Assembly (NCBI RefSeq): GCF_000380065.1 | Contig: NZ_KB904376.1 | Coordinates: 1-64,000 of the forward strand | Source of the DNA: Streptococcus massiliensis DSM 18628 | Lineage (GTDB): Bacteria; Bacillota; Bacilli; Lactobacillales; Streptococcaceae | Direction of reading: 5' to 3' | Length of the DNA: 64,000 bases | Shown here: positions 18,829 through 26,216 of the stretch, piece after piece | How the letters are laid out: each line of letters opens with the position of its first letter | Numbering within the stretch: position 1 is the stretch's first letter | Notes under the pieces: generated by a model | What the model saw: only the letters and a program-made list of their open reading frames with translations | What the model was told of the DNA's origin: nothing | Database searches by the model: none | Position numbers and translations under genes: made by a program

Positions 18829-18924
18829 TTATTTGCGATACTGTTTGATCAAATGAATAATAAGGAAAAGAAGAATAAGAAGACCAATGAGAAAAATGAG
18901 AGATAAAAAGAAAGATATAATCAT
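18829..18924 (-). CDS. 31-residue hydrophobic membrane peptide
   Basis: A near-perfect AGGAGG lies 6 bases ahead of the ATG at 18924. The peptide is a single membrane helix (MIISFFLSLIFLIGLLILLF at the start) with a basic C-terminus, HLIKQYRK. A minus-strand TATAAT lies upstream near 18960. Size and layout resemble type I toxins or holin-like peptides, but it does not match a family I can name. No antisense RNA promoter is evident. It is too short for routine gene callers. Confidence 0.6.
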   Translation of the reverse strand: MIISFFLSLIFLIGLLILLFLIIHLIKQYRK

Positions 18925-18999
18925 AGCCCGCCTCCTATTTGTCATGACATCCTACTTACATTATAGTATTAAAATTTGTTTATACATGGAATAGGAGGT

Positions 19000-19536
19000 C
19001 TAATTTAACATTTTGACCAAAAATTGAGCCATCTCTTCAGGGCTTTCTACTGTACCACGCGCGAGCCACATTTGGCAGACACCGAAAAAGGCATTGGTGA
19101 AATAGATCGTACTATACTCTTGCTCGGTGCGGGTGAGTTCTTCATGATGGTTATTATAACGCCCTTGTAAATCCTGAGATAACATAAGTTGGAGTTTATG
19201 ACGTAAAAAAGTTTGAATTTCTCTCGTTCCATTTTCTGACAAAAGACTAGCAAGAAGCGGTTCTTGTTTGAGCAGACCAAAGACATGGACGATCGCTTCA
19301 TACCGGTCTTGACCATAAGTATCAAAAATATGCTCTAACTCAGTAAATAGTTTTTCTTGATAACGCTCAATCATATCATATTTATCCTTGTAATGAGTAT
19401 AAAAGCTGCTCCGACTAATCCCAGCTGCTCTTGCCAACTTAACTGTGCTAATCTGGTCAAAAGAGTTTTCTTGTAGCAGTTGAACCATGGCTTGTTCAAT
19501 GATCTTTTTTGTTTTGAGGCGTTTGTTACTTTCCAT
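19000..19536 (-). CDS. TetR/AcrR family transcriptional regulator
   Basis: This 178-residue protein has a TetR helix-turn-helix at about residues 9-50 (TKKIIEQAMVQLLQENSFDQ, then GISRSSFYTHYKDKYDM). A helical ligand domain resembling the TetR C-terminal type near YhgE genes follows. It is divergent from the YhgE/Pip gene with a 142-base gap containing two inverted GACACa/TGTGT-like half-sites, so local repression is likely. AAGGAG precedes the ATG. Confidence 0.88.
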   Translation of the reverse strand: MESNKRLKTKKIIEQAMVQLLQENSFDQISTVKLARAAGISRSSFYTHYKDKYDMIERYQEKLFTELEHIFDTYGQDRYEAIVHVFGLLKQEPLLASLLSENGTREIQTFLRHKLQLMLSQDLQGRYNNHHEELTRTEQEYSTIYFTNAFFGVCQMWLARGTVESPEEMAQFLVKMLN

Positions 19537-19575
19537 TTGAAAGTCTCCTTTTCATAAATGATTATACAAAATTAT

Positions 19576-19661
19576 ACACTGTGTCTAAAAATTAATTTTA
19601 AGACTTGCAGAAATTTTCTGAAAGGGTATAATCAATTATATCAAAAATTTAGACAATGTGT
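19576..19661. promoter_or_regulatory. Candidate TetR operators flanking the YhgE/Pip promoter
   Basis: ACACTGTGTCTAAA (19576-19589) and its near inverted copy TTTAGACAATGTGT (19648-19661) flank the promoter (TTGCAG 19605-19610, 16 bases, TATAAT 19627-19632). Binding here by the divergent TetR protein is inferred from symmetry and position. Confidence 0.6.
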
Positions 19662-19678
19662 TTAAAAAAGGAGCAAAA

Positions 19679-22417
19679 ATGTTTAAAGAATGGAAGGCAA
19701 TTTTTAAAAAACCACTTTTTATTGTTGTAATGGTGGGGATCTCCCTCATTCCAGCGCTTTATAATGTGATCTTTTTGAGTTCGATGTGGGATCCATATGG
19801 GAAAGTGTCTGACTTGCCTGTCGCCGTTGTCAACAAAGATAAGGCAGCTAGCTTTAATGGTAAAGAGTTGACGATTGGTCAAAATATGGTCAAGTCGCTT
19901 AAGAAAAACGAAGCTCTTGATTATCATTTTGTTAGTGAAAAAACTGCTAAGGCGGGTTTAAAAGCGGGTGATTACTATATGGTGATTACCTTGCCGAGTG
20001 ACTTGTCGCAAAAAGCAGCTAGCATTTTGACCAGCCAGCCTGAGCAAATGACGATTGACTATCAAACCTCGAGCGGGCATAGTTTTATCGCTAGTAAGAT
20101 GAGTGATAGCGCTATGGAAAAGCTAAAGTCAACTGTTGCAAAAAATATAACTAACACTTATACAAGTAGTCTTTTTGAAAGTATGGGAACCTTGAAAGAG
20201 GGTATCAATCAAGCAGCAGGGGGAAGTACACAAATAGCTGAAGGAGCAACTCAGTTGCAGGCTGGAAGCCAGACGATTACCACAAATCTGACTACTTTAG
20301 CAAACTCTAGTCTGACTTTTCAAAATGGGGCAGATAAACTGACTACAGGGTTGACAACTTATACCGATGGGGTCAAGACTCTATCTAATGGCCTGGGAAC
20401 TCTCTCAACAGGTTTGGAACAATATACTGACGGAGTTAGTCAACTTAGCCTAGGCTTAAATCAGTTGATTCCCGGCATTAAGCAATATACAGGAGGGGTC
20501 AGTCAGCTGAATGCTGGTCTAACTGCTCTAGATGCTGCTGCGGGACAATATCAGGCAGGGTTATCCCAATATACAACTGGAGTTGGTCAACTTAGTACAG
20601 GTTTGGGAACAGTATCAACAGGCTTAAACCAGTACACGACAGGGGTAAATAATTTATCCGTGGGAGCGGCTGAGCTCAACAACCAGTCTCAACCTTTGGT
20701 AGATGGGGCAAACCAGTTGGCAGCTGGGCTTAAAAAATTGAGCGATACGGTCAACTCTAACTCTCTCACAGAAGAAGATAAGGTTCAGTTAACCAGCCTT
20801 TCGACTAGCCTGTCCAACCTGCAAAGCAGTCTAGCAAATTTACCAGACCAAGTGGGAGGGCAAAGTAATATTGCTGCTGAAATAGATAATATGATAACAA
20901 CGGCGCAGAATATTGTTACAAGTGCTCAAGCGGATCAAACAACGGTATTGACAAATATTCAGGCAACAAGCGCCTATCAGAAATTATCCGCTGATGAGCA
21001 GGCAGAACTAACAACAGCTGTGAATCATTCGCCTAGTCAAGTGGTTAGTCAAGCGCAGGCAATGATCAGTACTTTAACCAGTATGAAAACTAGTCTAGCC
21101 ACAAATACGATGACAGATCTGACAGGTCTAAAATCTTTAGTTGGTACGGCAAATACGGATACAGCTAAGCTAACGGCAATAATCAATGCTTCATCACAAA
21201 TCCAGACTGTACTTAATACTCAACTGGTTCCTGCAAGTAGCAAGCTCGCTAATGGTGTGACTAGCTATACAGCAGGTGTAGGTCAAATTACCGGTAGTGC
21301 CAATATTTTGGCAAGCAAAAATGATCAGCTGAATCAGGGTTTTGGCAATCTAGTAACGGGTGCTGGAGCCTTAGCAGCTAACAGTGCGAGCATCGCAGCA
21401 GCTACCAACCAATTAACCACAGGCATTACAACAGTGACCGATGGTTCGGCTACTCTAGCAGGTAAAAATGATCAATTGAATGCAGGAATTGGCAAAGTAG
21501 CCATGGGTGCAAATACCCTTGTGAGCAAAAATGACCAACTAACATCTGGGACAAATCAAGTAGCCGCAGGTGCGAACAAACTAGATACTAACTCAGCTCA
21601 ACTACTTTCAGGGAGTCAACAGTTGTCTGATGGGGCGACTAAAATTGCGGACGGTTCAGAAAAATTAGCAGATGGTAGCTCTACCTTGACGGATGGACTG
21701 GGAAGTCTGGTGACAGGTGCTGCTCAGCTCGGTCTTGGTTTGAGTAGCGCAGGAGACAAGCTCGGTACGGTTACTACTAAGGATAGCAATGCGGATCTGC
21801 TCGCGAATCCTCTGACCTTGAAGAAAACAGACAAAGATAATGTCGGCAAAAACGGAGTAGCTATGGCTCCATACATGCTATCGGTTGCTCTCTTTGTCGC
21901 AGCCTTATCAACCAATATGATTTTTGCAAAATTGCCGTCTGGTAAGACGCCAAGCAGTCGTAGAGAATGGCTCAGAAGTCGTCTGGAAGTCAATGGTGTT
22001 ATTGCTGTGATAGCAGGTGTTTTGGTCTATGGAGCAGTTCATTTGATCGGACTCACAGCTAATCATGAAATCAAAACTTTGCTTCTACTGGTTCTTACTA
22101 GCGTAACCTTTATGGCACTGGTAACAGCTCTAACAACCTGGAACAACAAAGTAGGGGCTTTCTTCTCCTTGATTTTACTTCTTCTTCAACTGGCATCAAG
22201 CGCCGGAACTTATCCGCTTCAGTTGACCGAAAAAATTTATCAATGGATCAACCCAATCTTGCCTATGAGCTATAGTGTATCTGGATTGCGACAAACGATT
22301 TCTATGGGCGGTGCCATTAGTGGGCAAATCACCTTCTTAACTCTTGCTTTGCTTGTTTTCGTCTTAGCTGGTTATATGGCATATAACCCTCAAAAAGCTT
22401 TAGCAGAGAATGAATAA
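19679..22417 (+). CDS. YhgE/Pip domain-containing membrane protein
   Basis: This large protein of 912 residues has a YhgE/Pip N-terminal part with one membrane segment (FIVVMVGISLIPALYNVIFL region, about 12-32). A long extracellular middle (about 190-700) follows, built of LxxG/YTxGVxxL repeats that predict extended helical or coiled structure. Five to six membrane segments lie after about residue 730. The family includes the phage infection protein of Lactococcus and EsaA-like exporters. The role here is unproven. I start at the ATG at 19679 (MFKEWKAIFKKP) after AAGGAG. Confidence 0.85.
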   Translation: MFKEWKAIFKKPLFIVVMVGISLIPALYNVIFLSSMWDPYGKVSDLPVAVVNKDKAASFNGKELTIGQNMVKSLKKNEALDYHFVSEKTAKAGLKAGDYYMVITLPSDLSQKAASILTSQPEQMTIDYQTSSGHSFIASKMSDSAMEKLKSTVAKNITNTYTSSLFESMGTLKEGINQAAGGSTQIAEGATQLQAGSQTITTNLTTLANSSLTFQNGADKLTTGLTTYTDGVKTLSNGLGTLSTGLEQYTDGVSQLSLGLNQLIPGIKQYTGGVSQLNAGLTALDAAAGQYQAGLSQYTTGVGQLSTGLGTVSTGLNQYTTGVNNLSVGAAELNNQSQPLVDGANQLAAGLKKLSDTVNSNSLTEEDKVQLTSLSTSLSNLQSSLANLPDQVGGQSNIAAEIDNMITTAQNIVTSAQADQTTVLTNIQATSAYQKLSADEQAELTTAVNHSPSQVVSQAQAMISTLTSMKTSLATNTMTDLTGLKSLVGTANTDTAKLTAIINASSQIQTVLNTQLVPASSKLANGVTSYTAGVGQITGSANILASKNDQLNQGFGNLVTGAGALAANSASIAAATNQLTTGITTVTDGSATLAGKNDQLNAGIGKVAMGANTLVSKNDQLTSGTNQVAAGANKLDTNSAQLLSGSQQLSDGATKIADGSEKLADGSSTLTDGLGSLVTGAAQLGLGLSSAGDKLGTVTTKDSNADLLANPLTLKKTDKDNVGKNGVAMAPYMLSVALFVAALSTNMIFAKLPSGKTPSSRREWLRSRLEVNGVIAVIAGVLVYGAVHLIGLTANHEIKTLLLLVLTSVTFMALVTALTTWNNKVGAFFSLILLLLQLASSAGTYPLQLTEKIYQWINPILPMSYSVSGLRQTISMGGAISGQITFLTLALLVFVLAGYMAYNPQKALAENE

Positions 22418-22420
22418 GAA

Positions 22421-22797
22421 AAGGGAGTGGGACAGCTCCAATAGTCTGGGAGACTATTGGAGGTTGTGGATAAAGCAAGCGAAGCTTGCCACAAAAAAAT
22501 GAAAAGGAATAGTTCGTCAGCTTTCTTGTTTCTAAGCTGACGTTTAAACAGTCCACTGGACTGTGTAAGGTTGCGAATAAAACAAGCAAGGCTTGTGTCA
22601 AAATCCGGAGTCTGTAAAGACGAACGAAGCTTCAAGGCATTCAATGAATGACTTGAAAAAAGGAAGAGACCTGAAGCAGGAAGCTCACGAAGATTGAGTG
22701 AGCGTTTAGCGTAAGGAACTCTGACGCGGCTACCGCGTCTTGCAGATAATCCGAATTAATTTTAGAGGCTAAGAACTATTGTCCCAGCCTCTTTTTA
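22421..22797. repeat. Dispersed streptococcal repeat element, copy 1
   Basis: The 377-base gap after the YhgE gene begins GGGAGTGGGACAG and ends TTGTCCCAGCCTC, giving inverted ends. It includes a hairpin (CTCCAATAGTCT…AGACTATTGGAG, 22437-22463) and shares the segments AAAAGGAATAGTTCGT and GGCTACCGCGTCTTG with the element at 51201-51377. It has no convincing ORF. Its right end overlaps the stop of the rgg pseudogene and may act as a terminator. Confidence 0.75.
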
Positions 22798-23633
22798 GGT
22801 ATAATCTTGTATTTCTCTTTGCAGTTGATTAACAAGAGCTGTCTCATTGGTTAATTCTAATAGTTGCACTCCTTTATTAATTAAGGCTCTATCTTTCGTG
22901 CAAATTCCAATCCGAACTTGGGAAAAACCTAATTGATCATAACGTTTTTGTTCAAGAGCAAGATCGAATGCTTGTTGGCTCAATTCTAAGCATTTATCTT
23001 TATGGGCATTATAAAGGTAAATTGTTGCTAATTAGAGAGAATAGAGAAATGAACTTTTTGTAAATCTATATAGTCACGATAACGAGCTAAACTATCTAAA
23101 ATTTTTCCAGTCGTCTCCTGAATAGTTTCAAAATCAAAAGAATAAAGGATGGCTCCTAGCATACGTAAGTCACTTTCATACCAAGTATCTCGTCTTTTCA
23201 AATCTTGCCAGATAATATCAGCTAGTTGATAGGCTTTTTCAGAAGGACCATTGGTGCGAATTTCTATGAAAACTCTAACTAAATTTAAAACATTTTGGAT
23301 TGGCAGATCTTCCATTTCTTGTAGATATTCTTCGCAAAGTTGAGCAATTTCTTTTAGCTCATCTGTATCTACTGCAGAGGAGTATTTGGATATTCTGACG
23401 AGGATATTTTTTCTTTTGCTTGGCTTGTAATAGTTGCAGATGTAGTCAAATTCTCCGAAGGTCATATCAATCTGTCGTAAAAGGTGTTCCATAAGTTCGT
23501 AACTAGGAACATCTTTATTTTTTTCGATATTAGATAAATGTCCTCTGGAACAAAAATTACCAGCTGCTTGGCTTTGTGAAATTCCTTTAGATTTACGAAT
23601 CTTTTGATAGACTTGACCGAAATCCCATCTCAT
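22795..23633 (-). pseudogene. Rgg-family regulator, disrupted by a frameshift
   Basis: The N-terminal 201 residues (HTH start MRWDFGQVYQKIRKSKGISQ) read from an ATG with AGGAG upstream and stop at 23028. The remaining 78 residues of an Rgg C-terminal domain (LATIYLYNAHKDKC to LQREIQDYT) continue in another frame down to 22795. Restoring one base near 23026-23030 would give a protein of about 279 residues, the normal length. The truncated form would lack the end of the pheromone-binding domain. It is divergent from the Trp-rich peptide gene. Confidence 0.85.
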
Positions 23634-23659
23634 ACATTATCTCCTGAAACAAAAATGCG

Positions 23660-23672
23660 TGTATTTTATACA
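23660..23672. promoter_or_regulatory. Palindrome between rgg and the Trp-rich peptide gene
   Basis: TGTAT-TTT-ATACA lies in the 95-base divergent gap. On the minus strand it overlaps a TATAAA -10-like box for rgg. It is a candidate operator, inferred only from symmetry and position. Confidence 0.4.
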
Positions 23673-23728
23673 TATTTAGCGAAAGAGTTACCTTGATGTT
23701 ATTATATAGAAAAAAGGAGGCAAAGTCT

Positions 23729-23818
23729 ATGAAAAAAGGGAAATGGTTCAATATTTTGTCACTCTTATTAGTGATAGTAACCCTTTTAGGCGAGGGTTGG
23801 CCGTGGTGGCCATGGTGA
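23729..23818 (+). CDS. 29-residue Trp-rich peptide, candidate Rgg-associated pheromone precursor
   Basis: An ATG with AGGAGG 8 bases upstream encodes a peptide with a basic start (MKKGKWF), a hydrophobic core (NILSLLLVIVTLL) and the C-terminus GEGWPWWPW. This layout matches short hydrophobic peptides encoded beside rgg genes. The tryptophan cluster recalls the WW motif of ComS/XIP and the Trp-X-Trp motif reported for RtgS. The mature signal is probably within the last 8-9 residues. It is divergent from the rgg pseudogene, as in many Rgg pairs. No computed hit supports this; the call is by structure and context. Confidence 0.72.
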   Translation: MKKGKWFNILSLLLVIVTLLGEGWPWWPW

Positions 23819-23869
23819 TATAAAAGGCAAGGAAAGATAGGTGAGTCCAACGGACAGTTGAGATTAGAT

Positions 23870-23956
23870 ATGTTGGCATTGTTGTTTATTTTCTTTTGTG
23901 TAGGGAGTAATAATACAGGGAAAATCAATAACTTTAAGGCATATCACCATAAGTAA
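23870..23956 (+). CDS. Doubtful 28-residue ORF downstream of the peptide gene
   Basis: An ATG ORF with a short hydrophobic start (MLALLFIFFCVG) and a hydrophilic tail lies in the same frame as the Trp-rich peptide, 51 bases after its TGA. The frame is open between them. No good Shine-Dalgarno site is present. It could be chance or a decayed downstream gene. Confidence 0.2.
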   Translation: MLALLFIFFCVGSNNTGKINNFKAYHHK

Positions 23957-24066
23957 GTATTTCGATTAGTTATTAACGAGTGGTTGTTTCATTCTTACAC
24001 TTTTTAGTCTTATGCAAGAAACTTCAAGTATTTTCGTTCTCATTATAAATTTACAAAAGGCTAATG

Positions 24067-24095
24067 TTCCAAAATATATTTATTAGTGCTATAAT
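24067..24095 (+). promoter_or_regulatory. Promoter for the 55-residue membrane peptide gene
   Basis: TTCCAA at 24067-24072 and TATAAT at 24090-24095 with a TGC just before are 17 bases apart. The -10 part is strong and the -35 weak. Confidence 0.55.
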
Positions 24096-24147
24096 TACAT
24101 TGGTAAAACGCTTACTTAAATATTTTTAATTTTTTTGGAGGTGTACG

Positions 24148-24315
24148 ATGAAAAAAAAGAATGTAATGTTTTGGGGATTTCTTATATTGCTGGCATTTAA
24201 TGTGTTTTTACTTTATTCAGGGATTGTAGTTAAGAATGTATTTTTAATATTATCAAGTATAACATTAATAATGGTTTCTCTTGTAAGCTTGAGAAATATA
24301 TTAAGGAGATTTTAA
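24148..24315 (+). CDS. Small two-helix membrane protein, 55 residues
   Basis: A GGAGG site 7 bases upstream of the ATG and a promoter at 24067-24095 support expression. The peptide begins MKKKNVMFWGF, has two hydrophobic stretches (about 8-24 and 30-48) and a basic end, NILRRF. Its size fits immunity-like or accessory peptides of bacteriocin and Rgg loci, but I see no diagnostic motif. Confidence 0.55.
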   Translation: MKKKNVMFWGFLILLAFNVFLLYSGIVVKNVFLILSSITLIMVSLVSLRNILRRF

Positions 24316-24437
24316 GTCAAATCAAGACAGATGAGCTTTATCAGAAACTTCTTTCAGTTCTGAACAACAGCCGCAAGTACTATGCGGAAATTCTCACTCG
24401 CCGCAAAGGAAAAGAAATGAAAGAAATAACGGAATAA
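24284..24437 (+). pseudogene. C-terminal remnant of an unidentified gene
   Basis: In a second frame overlapping the end of the 55-residue gene, an open stretch encodes a charged helical tail (KLEKYIKEILSQIKTDELYQ at its start, ending RRKGKEMKEITE) with no usable start codon. It ends shortly before a terminator. It looks like the 3' end of a deleted gene joined to the small membrane gene. The parent family is not recognised. Confidence 0.4.
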
Positions 24438-24447
24438 TCATTAAATC

Positions 24448-24483
24448 AACAAGGGATTAGCTAGCTTTTCCCTTATTTTTTAT
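24448..24483 (+). terminator. Intrinsic terminator closing the peptide/rgg accessory locus
   Basis: AAGGGATTAGCT / AGCTTTTCCCTT with two mismatched positions, followed by a T-run. Confidence 0.75.
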
Positions 24484-24563
24484 CAAAAAAGTAGAGGAAG
24501 CATAGAAGCTTGTTTTTTTTAGTAATAAATCTGAAAAATATCTCAGGAAATCTGGGATATTTT

Positions 24564-24600
24564 GTTTTCTTTTTGTTTTCTTTCAGTTTTCTTTAGTTTT
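24564..24600 (+). promoter_or_regulatory. Helically phased GTTTTCTTT repeats upstream of the VTC gene
   Basis: GTTTTC-type repeats begin at 24564, 24575, 24586 and 24596, so they are spaced 11, 11 and 10 bases apart. Repeats of one helical turn are typical of response-regulator binding arrays. They end about 65 bases before the VTC gene. No partner regulator is encoded nearby. Confidence 0.5.
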
Positions 24601-24664
24601 GGTTTAAGCTTTCTTCCGTAAACTAGGGGACACTTAACTATCAATGAAAGAATGAGGGCCTATT

Positions 24665-25387
24665 ATGGCAAAGAAGACTTTTAAAGACAAATTTCAGCGG
24701 TTTGAAACCAAATATGTCATTTCCAAGGAAACGCTGGTGCTTTTGTTGGCAGAATTTGAGGGGAACATGTTAGAGGATGAGCATGCCTACTCGACTATCG
24801 GCAATCTCTACTATGATACACCAACCTATCAGATGATTCGTGAATCTTTGGAGAAACCGTATTTTAAAGAAAAATTGCGTGTGCGAACCTATGACGCAGA
24901 TCCGATAGAGAACAGTCAGGTATTTTTAGAAATCAAGAAGAAAGTACGCAAGATTGTCTACAAACGGCGGATAGCAACTGACTTGTTGAGAGCAGAGAGT
25001 TATCTAGCAGGGCGTGAAGTTTGCCTTGATGATTCGCAAATCAAAGAAGAAATTGACTGGTTGTGTGAGCGTTATGGTGGTGTGCAACCTATGATGTATA
25101 TTTACTACAATCGCTATTCTATGAAAGGAAAAGAAGATGAAAATGTTCGGATCACGATTGATCACGATGTGACCTACCGAAATTATGATTTGAGTCTTTT
25201 GGACGGAAGGCATGGTCAAGCACTTTTGCCGGATAATCATGTCATCATGGAAATCAAGGTGCCGGGAGCTTATCCACTTTGGCTGAGCGAGATTTTAGAT
25301 CGTCATCGGGTTTTTCCTAAATCTTTTTCCAAGTACGGCGTCGCTTATAAGAAAATAAGTCATCAAATGCCAGTCGGAGCGCGCTAA
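24665..25387 (+). CDS. VTC-domain protein (polyphosphate polymerase-like)
   Basis: This 240-residue protein has the tunnel-fold signature of VTC domains: FETKYVISKE at the start, YYDTPTY (about 48), KLRVRTY (about 70), LEIKKKVRKIVYKRR (about 87), a YNRYSM strand, and MEIKVPG near 200. In eukaryotes VTC4 polymerises polyphosphate from ATP. In bacteria this domain occurs with DUF4956 and surface proteins, where its product is not established. It is the first gene of a three-gene set. Confidence 0.85.
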   Translation: MAKKTFKDKFQRFETKYVISKETLVLLLAEFEGNMLEDEHAYSTIGNLYYDTPTYQMIRESLEKPYFKEKLRVRTYDADPIENSQVFLEIKKKVRKIVYKRRIATDLLRAESYLAGREVCLDDSQIKEEIDWLCERYGGVQPMMYIYYNRYSMKGKEDENVRITIDHDVTYRNYDLSLLDGRHGQALLPDNHVIMEIKVPGAYPLWLSEILDRHRVFPKSFSKYGVAYKKISHQMPVGAR

Positions 25388-25478
25388 GGAACTTTTAAGT
25401 GAGAAGTTGAGAACCAAAGATTTGAGCTAAAATTTTCAATTTTTCAACCCATATTATTTATAAAATAAGGAGTTATGT

Positions 25479-26156
25479 ATGTCCAATCTTTTTTACGATG
25501 TTTTTACTGATACCTCAGTGGATCCGATCATGATGTTGCTATCCATTGGTGTTGCTTTGCTTTTGGGGCTGGTCATTGCTAAGGTTTATCAGTACAAAAC
25601 AGTTTATAGTCAGTCTTTTGTTTTGACTTTAGCACTTTTGCCAGTTTTAATTGCGATAGTCATTTTCCTTGTCAATGGTAGTCTGGGTGCTGGTGTTGCT
25701 GTGATGGGTGCTTTTAGCTTGATTCGTTTTCGTTCAGCACCTGGTGGCGCCAAGGAACTTCTGGCGGTCTTTCTGACCATGACAGTCGGGATTGCCATTG
25801 GGATGGGCTACATCATCTTTGCGGTGATCTTTACGGCTATCATGTCAGTGGCTATGTTGCTTTTAGAAGTGAGCAATTTTGGTCGGATGAAGCACAAGAT
25901 GCGTCAACTGACCGTGGTTATTCCAGAAAGTCTGGGCTACGATAGTATTTTTGACGATATTTTTGAAAAAGCAGCGAACCATGTCGAGTTGGTTAATGTG
26001 AAAACATCTGATATGGGAAGTCTCTTTAAGCTCAAATACATTATTCAGTTAAATGGAGGCATGTCTGAAAAGCAACTGATTGATGCTCTGCGCACTCGCA
26101 ATGGGAATCTAGAAATTGCTATTAGTCGCCATATTACTAAGGAAAACGAGCTATGA
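25479..26156 (+). CDS. DUF4956 domain-containing membrane protein
   Basis: A 225-residue protein with about four membrane segments in residues 15-130 (including VALLLGLVIAKV and GYIIFAVIFTAIMSVAML) and the conserved loop GAFSLIRFRSAPGGAKEL near 78. A soluble C-terminal domain of about 85 residues follows. This is the usual partner of VTC-domain proteins. It may form a channel or export path for the polymer, which is inference. AAGGAG precedes the ATG. Confidence 0.85.
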   Translation: MSNLFYDVFTDTSVDPIMMLLSIGVALLLGLVIAKVYQYKTVYSQSFVLTLALLPVLIAIVIFLVNGSLGAGVAVMGAFSLIRFRSAPGGAKELLAVFLTMTVGIAIGMGYIIFAVIFTAIMSVAMLLLEVSNFGRMKHKMRQLTVVIPESLGYDSIFDDIFEKAANHVELVNVKTSDMGSLFKLKYIIQLNGGMSEKQLIDALRTRNGNLEIAISRHITKENEL

Positions 26157-26216
26157 TTGAATCACCATTTAACCGAGGAAAGTTTACATTTTCATTTTAT
26201 TAGAAAGAGGCCTTTT

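Noticed and set aside
23819-23956. Readthrough of the TGA ending the Trp-rich peptide gene to make a longer Trp-rich protein
   Set aside because: The frame is open for 45 more codons, but nothing suggests recoding in this organism, and a free C-terminus fits a pheromone better.
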